The position numbers and the translations under genes were made by a program. Below the pieces are notes generated by a model that saw only the letters and a program-made list of their open reading frames with translations, did not search any database and was not told where the DNA came from. Positions 59,101 to 64,000 of a stretch of 64,000 nucleotides of DNA are shown here, one piece after another. Numbering within the stretch: the stretch's first letter is position 1; every line of letters starts with the position of its first letter. This DNA comes from Sphingomonas sp. J315 (GTDB lineage Bacteria > Pseudomonadota > Alphaproteobacteria > Sphingomonadales > Sphingomonadaceae): assembly GCF_024666595.1 (NCBI RefSeq), contig NZ_CP088296.1, forward strand, positions 3,338,501 through 3,402,500, in the 5' to 3' direction.

Positions 59101-59288
59101 GCGGCGCGGGCGCGGGCGCGCGATCGGCGATCGGCGTGGTGATCGTGTTCGGCGTGCTGCTCGCGACGCTCATCACCTTGTTCCTCATCCCGATCCTGTA
59201 TAGCAGGCTTGCCAAGTGGACCGGTTCGCCCCAAGCCGTGAGCCGGGAGCTTGATGCGGCGATGGCACAGCCGCAACCGGCCGAATAA
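56187..59288 (+). CDS. RND efflux permease, HAE-1 type
   Basis: 1033 aa with 12 TM helices and two large periplasmic loops. It opens with LSVRRPVFAAVMAILLTIIG. The proton-relay Asp pair lies in LALVLAIGLVVDDAIVVLEN; the second half carries AAQFESFVHPGVIIMTVPLA and VGLAAKNGILIVEFANQLRD with the Lys of the relay. It pumps drugs, solvents or lipids from the periplasm or membrane using protons. It forms a tripartite pump with the adaptor upstream. No TetR or other regulator sits beside it, so its control is not evident. Confidence 0.95.
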   Translation: MQISDLSVRRPVFAAVMAILLTIIGVVGFLSLSVREYPDTDPPVVSVETSYTGAAASVIEARITQPIEEALSGIEGIQTITSRSRDGVSDVSIEFRPGRDIDSAANDVRDRIGSVVEDLPEEVIAPEVRKVDADSSPILFLVISRPGWSRLELSDYVDRTLVDRFSTIDGVARVFVAGDARPSMRVWLDATRLAAYSLTPADVETALRSQNVELPAGRLESQQQNRTLRVDRPFATAGDFSNLVVGRGADGYLVRLGDVARVEQSAENPYNAFRMNGQSAVGLGIVRQSGANTLEVAETAKATAEAVKADLPEGMTITVGSDDSLFIGRAIEKVWQTLAEAAVLVVLVIFLFLGSWRATLIPAVTVPICLLGAFAVLWLAGFSINLLTLLALVLAIGLVVDDAIVVLENVYHRIEEGEPPLVAAFKGTRQVGFAVVSTTLVVCAVFVPICFLAGQTGLLFRELAVAMIGAIAFSGFLALSLTPMLCSKMLRKEKRGRFTGWVDDKFQRLEGFYSRQLSRAIDKPVIPLIGVLAFLFAAGGAFVTLQSELVPAEDQGVAQVQISAPEGTSFDQMDRYMLGTQEKLLPLLDQGAVRTIITRTPGGFGAGDDFNSGTFIVFLKTWEERDTSTQAVAQQINRILANEPAVRGNAQVRSALGRGRGQPINFVLAGNTYEGLVAARNRIVAAAAQNPGIVNLDSDYKETKPQMRIEVDTTRAGDLGVSVNAVSQALQTLLGSRRVSTYLDRGEEYRVIVQADAENRSTLANLAQIHVRARDGSLVPLSNLVTTREMSGPRDLGRYNKLRAITLSGGVAPGYSLGQALTFLQEQAAESPEVLAVGYRGESQAFVETGGSILLVFGLTILVVYLLLAAQFESFVHPGVIIMTVPLAVAGGMLGLFFFGKTLNLYSQIGIVMLVGLAAKNGILIVEFANQLRDEGKSIADAIRMASARRLRAILMTSIATAAGAVPLMLASGAGAGARSAIGVVIVFGVLLATLITLFLIPILYSRLAKWTGSPQAVSRELDAAMAQPQPAE

Positions 59289-59316
59289 GCCGGGTCAAAA
59301 GGACTGGGGAGCGGTA

Positions 59317-59868
59317 ATGGAGATTGCGTCCAAGGGACAGTTGCGGCTTGCGTTTCTGCGCTGGGCGGTGGTCACCGTCCCGTTCATCCTGTTGCTCGGC
59401 TTTACCTCGGCCCGCATCGCTCCGACCGGCGCTGAAAACCTGTGGTACCAGATGCTGGAAAAGCCGCCGCAGACCCCGCCCGACTGGGCGTTTCCGGTCG
59501 CGTGGACGGTCATCTATGTCCTGATGGGCCTGGCGCTGGCGATGATCATCAATGCGCGCGGGTCGAAGCTGCGCGGCCCGGCGCTGGTGCTGTTCGCGGT
59601 GCAGATGGGCGCGAACCTCGCCTGGTCGCCCTTGTTCTTTGGCATGCATCAGGTGTTCTGGGCGTTCGTGCTGATCGGGGTGATCCTGGTGCTGGCACTC
59701 GCCACGACGATCCTGTTCGGGCGGATCCGCACCGGTGCGGCGATCCTGATGATCCCCTATCTGGGCTGGCTGTGCTTCGCGGGATGGCTGTGCTTCCAGA
59801 TCGACCAGCTCAATCCCAACGCCGAAACCCTTGTCCCGGCGCAGTCCGCGCCCCAAATGGCTATTTGA
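59317..59868 (+). CDS. TspO/MBR family protein
   Basis: 183 aa with five predicted TM helices. The signature WYQMLEKPPQTPPDWAFPVA, then VAWTVIYVLMGLALAMIIN and LFAVQMGANLAWSPLFFGMH, identify TspO (the W-x-P-P and the NLAWSPLFF motif). TspO binds porphyrins and affects tetrapyrrole and stress metabolism. An N-terminal leader of about 15 residues precedes the first helix. It starts at 59317, 29 bases after the RND gene and perhaps on the same transcript; the big hairpin behind it at 59893 probably ends transcription. Confidence 0.9.
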   Translation: MEIASKGQLRLAFLRWAVVTVPFILLLGFTSARIAPTGAENLWYQMLEKPPQTPPDWAFPVAWTVIYVLMGLALAMIINARGSKLRGPALVLFAVQMGANLAWSPLFFGMHQVFWAFVLIGVILVLALATTILFGRIRTGAAILMIPYLGWLCFAGWLCFQIDQLNPNAETLVPAQSAPQMAI

Positions 59869-59892
59869 GTTTGGTTCAGCTGGGCTGAACGT

Positions 59893-60013
59893 GCGGCACC
59901 GGCCCGCTCCCCCACCCGGCCACCCATAGGCTACTAAAGTTGGGTGGCCGGGTGCGGTAGCCCCGCAAAGTATTACTTTGCGGGGACCCCGTGGGGGAGC
60001 GGGCCGGTGCCGC
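59893..60013. repeat. Three-way-junction inverted repeat
   Basis: A 23-bp perfect outer stem (59893-59915 and 59991-60013) encloses two further perfect hairpins: 59914-59926 with 59941-59953, and 59961-59970 with 59976-59985 (CCCCGCAAAG-TATTA-CTTTGCGGGG). The single-stranded joints are a few bases long. It lies between tspO and ubiK. It may act as a terminator or be a dispersed REP-like element. Confidence 0.9.
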
Positions 60014-60027
60014 CCAGGAGATAAACA

Positions 60028-60327
60028 ATGCAGAGCGACAACCGCATTTTCGACGATTTCGTGAAGTTCGTGAACGGCGCGGCCGGCACGATGGCCGGCA
60101 TGGCGCGTGAGGGCGAGAGCGCAGCGCGTGAGCGGTTCAAGAGCTTTGTCGGGGGCATGGATTTCGTCGCGCGCGACGAGTTCGAGGCGGTGAAGGCGAT
60201 GGCCGCTGCGGCACGCGACGAGAATGATGCGCTGCGTGCGCGGATCGAGGCGCTGGAGGCGAAGCTGGCCGGAACTGCCGCAGCTGCGAAGCCCAGCAAG
60301 CCCAGAAAGCCGGGCGCGGGCCTCTAA
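60028..60327 (+). CDS. UbiK family accessory factor (YqiC/BMFP)
   Basis: 99 aa. The N-terminus has the family helix NRIFDDFVKFVNGAAGTMAG and MAREGESAARERFKSFVGGM. The C-terminus has DEFEAVKAMAAAARDENDAL and RARIEALEAKLAG, a coiled coil that trimerises. UbiK helps assemble the ubiquinone biosynthetic complex at the membrane. The Lys/Pro-rich tail is normal. ybjN and proC follow on the same strand, an order known in related genomes, though two minus-strand genes now lie between ybjN and proC. Confidence 0.87.
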   Translation: MQSDNRIFDDFVKFVNGAAGTMAGMAREGESAARERFKSFVGGMDFVARDEFEAVKAMAAAARDENDALRARIEALEAKLAGTAAAAKPSKPRKPGAGL

Positions 60328-60438
60328 AACCCGTTTTTCCACATCTATTTCCGCCGCGTTTACGCTATGCTGCTTGTGCGGCGCGGCGAGGATTGGCACC
60401 AACTGCGCCAGGCAAGGGCCGGGCGGAGGACGACCGGA

Positions 60439-60945
60439 ATGCTCGATGAGAGCGAATATGAGCGCGACGATGACGCCGCGCCGATCGACATGCTGGAAAG
60501 CTATTTCGCGGCGCATGGCTGGAGCCATACGCGCGAAGAGGATGAGGTCGTTGCCAAGGTAAAGGGCAGCTGGACCGAGTACGAGCTGCGCGCCATCTGG
60601 CGCGAGGACGATGGCGTGCTCCAGTTTCTGGCGTTCCCGGATGTGCGCATCCCGGACGAGCGCCGCGCGGCGATCTATGAGACGATCGGGCTGGTCAACG
60701 AACAGCTCTGGGTCGGCCATTTCGAACTTTGGTCGTCGAGCGGGATCCTGCTCTACCGCAACGCCGCGATGATCCCTGGCGAGGACGGCGGATCGATTAC
60801 GCTGCAGCACACCGAATTGCTGGTCGAAAGCGCGATCGACGAATGCGAGCGCTTCTACCCGGTGTTCCAGTTCGTCCTGTGGGGCGGCAAGTCGCCGAAG
60901 GAAGCGATCGCCGCCGCGCTGATCGAGACGCAGGGCGAGGCGTAA
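60439..60945 (+). CDS. YbjN domain protein
   Basis: 168 aa soluble protein with an acidic N-terminus (LDESEYERDDDAAPIDMLES), the YbjN-type fold beginning SYFAAHGWSHTREEDEVVAK, and the later LLVESAIDECERFYPVFQFV segment with one Cys. The fold resembles that of type III secretion chaperones. The ATG at 60439 is chosen for the GGAGGA RBS eight bases upstream; a longer open reading to 60367 is not conserved. It is the second gene of the ubiK-ybjN-proC neighbourhood. Confidence 0.85.
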   Translation: MLDESEYERDDDAAPIDMLESYFAAHGWSHTREEDEVVAKVKGSWTEYELRAIWREDDGVLQFLAFPDVRIPDERRAAIYETIGLVNEQLWVGHFELWSSSGILLYRNAAMIPGEDGGSITLQHTELLVESAIDECERFYPVFQFVLWGGKSPKEAIAAALIETQGEA

Positions 60946-61127
60946 GCGCAAGCAATAGTCCCGTCGCCCCGTGCTCGACGCGGGGCCGGGCTTCTTTGAC
61001 CGGCCTGGGCAGCCCCGCACCGTCAAGCCTGCGCCTCAGCAGCCATAGTCCTGGAGGCCGTGAACCCACAAACGACCGCTTTCAGCGAGATGGCTGGACG
61101 GCTGAAATTGGGTGGGAAGCTGCCAGC

Positions 61128-61559
61128 CTACTTTGCGGGCAAGTCCGCGCATAGCTGACGTCCGTTTCGGTCACTTTTGACTGAAACTGCCTCGACCCGG
61201 ATCGCGTTTTCTTCGCCATCTTCCTTCAATGGAGGGTCGCGGAAATGGCGCGCCTGCACCTCGTAAGAAGTAGCACCACAGACCTCTACAATCAGCTGAT
61301 CGTCACTTTCCCAGTGTAGGCCCACACGATTAGAATTAGCCGCAGATACTACCACCTGCCCGGCCGAAGGCGATCCCGCGCTCCGTTGGATCAAGACGAT
61401 GCGGCGATGATCGCTATTGGAAGCTGGTGCGCCCTTATATTCAGCCACAGCAACATACTGGTGATCGGGAGACATTGCTTCGCTGGTTCGCTCCCACTCA
61501 GCATGTTTGCATCCAGCCAGCGCAAAAATGACCAAGCCGGAGGTTAGAAGCGGTCGCAT
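61128..61559 (-). CDS. Lipoprotein, unknown function
   Basis: 143 aa. The signal peptide MRPLLTSGLVIFALAGC has a lipobox (LAGC, Cys17). The mature part (HAEWERTSEAMSPDHQYVAV; RRIVLIQRSAGSPSAGQVVV; HWESDDQLIVEVCGATSYEV) is beta-rich with two further Cys. Base composition is less GC-rich than neighbours, suggesting acquisition. I recognise no family. It runs opposite to ybjN and proC. Confidence 0.65.
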   Translation of the reverse strand: MRPLLTSGLVIFALAGCKHAEWERTSEAMSPDHQYVAVAEYKGAPASNSDHRRIVLIQRSAGSPSAGQVVVSAANSNRVGLHWESDDQLIVEVCGATSYEVQARHFRDPPLKEDGEENAIRVEAVSVKSDRNGRQLCADLPAK

Positions 61560-61684
61560 TCTACGACGTTAGCAAAGGCGCCGACGACCGCAATCAGGAA
61601 GCGGAAAACAGATAGCGAAGGCCCGCTATGGGGTCGTTAGCAGCCCGTCCGCTTTATGAGACTACGGCCTATTGGGTGACGCGA

Positions 61685-61706
61685 GGCGCGCCGTTGTGGG
61701 CGCGCC
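61685..61706 (-). terminator. Hairpin downstream of the 216-aa gene
   Basis: GGCGCGCC (61685-61692) and GGCGCGCC (61699-61706) form an 8-bp stem with a 6-base loop, ten bases after the stop of the minus-strand gene at 61716. There is no T-tract, so termination is possible but not sure. Confidence 0.45.
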
Positions 61707-61715
61707 CTTGCCCCA

Positions 61716-62366
61716 TCAACTTGCCGGCCCGATCGTCTTCACCACCTTGCCCTTGTCGTCGAGGAAGTCGATCGCTGCGCCGCCGTCGGGGGCGACCTTG
61801 AGCATCAGGCGGGGCTTGCCGGTGGCGTCCTGAAGCATCACCACCGATGCCTTGTCGCGCGACTTGCCGACGAACAGGCGCGCGGCGCCGGGCTCGCCAT
61901 CGGTGCGCATCACCGCCTTGCCATCGACCTTGGCGAACATACTGCCCGCCGGGCGATCGGAGATGATCAGCGCGGCGCTGTCGCGGTTGCCGCTGTCGGT
62001 CTGGAGCAATTGCAGCGTCTGGTCATTCTCGAACCGGTCGAAGGTCAGGCTGGCCCCGGCATTGAGATTGTCGCCATCCTTCTTGCCGGCCCAGATCAGG
62101 CCACCGCTTTCGGTGCCTTCGTCGTTGAGCATCAGCATACCGGCGGCAAAGGCGCGGTCGGGGCGCGCGATCTCGTCACCCTTGTAGAAGGCACCGGGGA
62201 AGCGGCCCTTGCTGGCGATCACCAGCCGCAGCGTGCCGTCCGGCTCGCGGACATTGATCCGCTCGACATCGATCGTCCCGAATTTCTGCGGCTTCGTCGC
62301 TGCCACCAATGTCACCGCCGCGATGGTCACCGCTGCACCCGTCACCAAACCCTGCCAATACGCCAT
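61716..62366 (-). CDS. Membrane-anchored protein of unknown function
   Basis: 216 aa. One N-terminal anchor (WQGLVTGAAVTIAAVTLVAA) is followed by a beta-rich domain with FGTIDVERINVREPDGTLRL, GLIWAGKKDGDNLNAGASLT and repeated D-G-K-type turns (KVDGKAVMRTDGEP; VAPDGGAAIDFLDDKGKVVK). Similar single-anchor proteins are common in bacteria, but no name fits. It runs opposite to proC, with 135 bases between starts. Confidence 0.65.
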   Translation of the reverse strand: MAYWQGLVTGAAVTIAAVTLVAATKPQKFGTIDVERINVREPDGTLRLVIASKGRFPGAFYKGDEIARPDRAFAAGMLMLNDEGTESGGLIWAGKKDGDNLNAGASLTFDRFENDQTLQLLQTDSGNRDSAALIISDRPAGSMFAKVDGKAVMRTDGEPGAARLFVGKSRDKASVVMLQDATGKPRLMLKVAPDGGAAIDFLDDKGKVVKTIGPAS

Positions 62367-62501
62367 TTTAGTCCCCGAAAGTTGCGGACGCGGAACGTAC
62401 TGGCGGGCGAAGCGGGGTCAACCGCGCGCGGCGTGTTTTCTGGGGGCTTGACCCGACGCCGCGCTTCTTCGACGGGCGGTAAAGGCAATGGAGCTGTGGC
62501 A

Positions 62502-63305
62502 ATGACGACCCCCAAGACCCTGTGGCTGATCGGTTGCGGCAATATGGCCGGGGCGATGTTGCGGCGCTGGATCGCGGCGGGGACCGTGCGCGGGGAGGAT
62601 GTGTTTGTCCTCAATCGCGGCGACTGCGACCTGCCCCAAGGCGTGCGGCAGGGGCGGGTGCTGCCCGAGGGCGCGCTGCCCGACGCAGTCATGCTGGGGG
62701 TCAAGCCGCAGCAGCTGGACGGAATTGCGGATCAGATTGCGGCCCGGATCGCGGGCGTGCCGATGCTGGTGTCGATCCTTGCCGGGGTCGAGGAGGCGGC
62801 GCTGGCGGCGCGGTTCGATGCCGGGGCGATCGTGCGTGCGATGCCCAACCTGCCGGTCGAGATCGGCAAGGGTGTGGTCGCGCTGCATAGCGACAGTGCG
62901 GATGCCGAAGCGCGGGCCGGGGCCGAGGTGCTGATGGCCCCGCTCGGCCTCGTCGAATGGGTCGATGCCGCGCGGTTCGACGCGGTGACCGCGCTCGCGG
63001 GCAGCGGCCCTGCGTTCGTCTATCGCTTCGTCGACGCGTTGGCGGCGGCTGGCGCGGCGGTCGGCATTCCCGCAGATCAGGCGCTGCGGCTTGCGCTGGC
63101 GACGGTCGAGGGCGGGGCGTTGCTGGCCGCCCGATCCTCCGAGACGCCTGCGACGCTCGCCGACAAGGTCGCGAGCCCCGGTGGATCGACCCGCAAGGGA
63201 CTGGATGTACTCGATACCGATTCCGCGCTGGTGAAGCTGTTGACCGCCACGCTCGAAGCGTCCGAGCGGCGCAACGCCGAAATGGCCGCCGCCGCGCACG
63301 GCTGA
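62502..63305 (+). CDS. proC: Pyrroline-5-carboxylate reductase
   Basis: 267 aa. The Rossmann motif LIGCGNMAGAML is at residues 9-20. It continues with VMLGVKPQQL, SILAGVEEAAL, AIVRAMPNLPVEIGKG, and the C-terminal ALAGSGPAFVYRFVDAL with KVASPGGSTRKGLDVLD. It reduces pyrroline-5-carboxylate to proline using NAD(P)H, the last step of proline synthesis. The ATG at 62502 is preferred; the reading frame stays open far upstream as antisense text. It is followed by a hemerythrin-domain gene. Confidence 0.96.
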   Translation: MTTPKTLWLIGCGNMAGAMLRRWIAAGTVRGEDVFVLNRGDCDLPQGVRQGRVLPEGALPDAVMLGVKPQQLDGIADQIAARIAGVPMLVSILAGVEEAALAARFDAGAIVRAMPNLPVEIGKGVVALHSDSADAEARAGAEVLMAPLGLVEWVDAARFDAVTALAGSGPAFVYRFVDALAAAGAAVGIPADQALRLALATVEGGALLAARSSETPATLADKVASPGGSTRKGLDVLDTDSALVKLLTATLEASERRNAEMAAAAHG

Positions 63306-63365
63306 ACGGAACGTCCAACCCGCTGAAAACGTTGTCGCGCCACATTCCAAGTCATGGAGGCGATG

Positions 63366-63995
63366 ATGGCGACCAAGGCGCAGAGCAGAGCGAAGCAGGC
63401 AGACAATCAGGCCCGGGACAGCCAGGGCCGGTTCAAGGAAGAAGGCGGCTGGGGCGGCAGCTTCGGCAAGATCGCTGGCGCGACTGCGGCGGGCGCGGCG
63501 CTGGGTGTGCTGGCGATGCTGGGCCGCAAGGCGGCGGTGCAATCGCCGACCCTGCTGGCGGGCGACTGGATGGACGGGCTGATCGCCGAGCATCAGGCGG
63601 TGCTCAAACTGCTCGACGCGATCGAGGCGACCGACGATAGCGCAACCGCGCGGCGCACGATGATGCTGACCCAGCTCAAGCACGCGCTGGCCAAGCATGC
63701 GATCGAGGAAGAAAATGTGATCTATCCCGCGCTGCGTGAGGCCGGGAAGGTCGAGGCGGCGGACGAGCTCAACAACGAGCATGGCTATGTGAAGCAGCAT
63801 TTGTACGAGCTGGACAATATGCCCGCCGCGAGCCCGCAATTCCTCGCGACGATCCGCAAGCTGCGCAGCGAACTGGAGGAGCATATGCAGGATGAGGAGG
63901 AGCGGCTGTTCCCGCAGCTGCGCGCCAGCCTGTCGGAAGAAAAGAACGCCGCGCTCACCAAGGCGATGAACCGCGAGGGGTTCAAGGTGGCCTAG
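63366..63995 (+). CDS. Hemerythrin HHE-domain protein
   Basis: 209 aa. An N-terminal Lys/Gln-rich leader (SRAKQADNQARDSQGRFKEE) and a hydrophobic stretch (IAGATAAGAALGVLAMLG) precede the HHE domain: EHQAVLKLLDAIEA, HALAKHAIEEENVIYPAL, EHGYVKQHLYEL, and HMQDEEERLFPQL, giving the His/Glu ligand set of the di-iron site. It may sense or store oxygen or NO. The start at 63366 is chosen because GGAGG lies five bases before; ATGs at 63354 and 63363 are alternatives. The window ends five bases after the stop. Confidence 0.88.
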   Translation: MATKAQSRAKQADNQARDSQGRFKEEGGWGGSFGKIAGATAAGAALGVLAMLGRKAAVQSPTLLAGDWMDGLIAEHQAVLKLLDAIEATDDSATARRTMMLTQLKHALAKHAIEEENVIYPALREAGKVEAADELNNEHGYVKQHLYELDNMPAASPQFLATIRKLRSELEEHMQDEEERLFPQLRASLSEEKNAALTKAMNREGFKVA

Positions 63996-64000
63996 CGCCC

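Noticed and set aside
62010..62501. N-terminal extension of proC
   Set aside because: The upstream part is antisense to the 216-aa gene; the Rossmann motif is placed normally by the start at 62502.

Overview
The window is high-GC DNA with dense, short-spaced genes and the gene content of an alphaproteobacterium of the family Sphingomonadaceae (Sphingomonas-like). Pointers are the yajC-secD-secF-Mth938 cluster, a sphingomonad-type 'vgr-related' HExxH protein, a TonB-dependent receptor, the ubiK-ybjN-proC neighbourhood, and intergenic palindromes of the kind scattered through these genomes. The identification rests on family recognition, not on a database search.

Layout. 1-2 kb: 3'-truncated MASE1-CHASE sensor and tRNA-Pro(GGG). 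1.9-5.2 kb: Sec accessory operon yajC-secD-secF plus a Mth938-like gene. 5.3-11.1 kb: DUF3089 hydrolase, glycosyltransferase (frameshifted), two glycine-zipper envelope proteins, DUF985 cupin, a 1 kb gene-free stretch, a TSUP exporter and a small secreted protein. 11.2-14.3 kb: dnaK-dnaJ. 14.4-19.0 kb: copper chaperone, PepSY membrane protein with a small partner, pseudouridine synthase, HExxH protein, and a Pro/Gln- and Gly/Arg-rich secreted protein. 19.3-22.3 kb: uvrA, carrying an in-frame palindromic repeat. 22.3-24.9 kb: an accessory islet with a DUF4238 gene cut by an IS5-family element and a DUF433/DUF5615 toxin-antitoxin pair. 24.9-28 kb: small cupin, membrane, Hcp-like and cold-shock genes. 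28-36.4 kb: TonB receptor, ligA, S9 oligopeptidase, small membrane protein and DUF3617 lipoprotein. 36.4-37.9 kb: a LysM-nuclease toxin and its probable YezG-like immunity protein. 38-45 kb: uvrB, a lipoprotein, a structured sORF/RNA locus, FMN reductase and mutS. 45-53 kb: malic enzyme, TPR protein, lactonase, AI-2E family transporter, SDR and acyl-CoA dehydrogenase. 53.6-55 kb: an ScfR/RamB-like regulator. 55-59.3 kb: an RND efflux pair. 59.3-64 kb: TspO, ubiK, ybjN, a lipoprotein, proC and a hemerythrin-domain protein.

How genes work together. YajC, SecD and SecF form the Sec accessory complex. DnaK and DnaJ form the main chaperone pair. UvrA, UvrB, LigA and MutS supply excision repair, ligation and mismatch repair, but are dispersed. 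The adaptor and permease at 55-59 kb form one efflux pump. The acyl-CoA dehydrogenase lies near a short-chain fatty-acyl-type regulator.

Three points stand out. (1) Seven single-base disruptions, almost all in C or G runs, break six genes whose conserved protein continues in the next frame; this looks like homopolymer error in the assembly more than real decay. (2) The 40.8-41.1 kb locus has an 18-codon ORF behind a 14-base Shine-Dalgarno sequence complementary to the whole 16S 3' tail, followed by ordered hairpins and a terminator. (3) The LysM-NS2 nuclease plus YezG-like gene is a compact toxin-immunity candidate. No rRNA, CRISPR array or prophage was seen.
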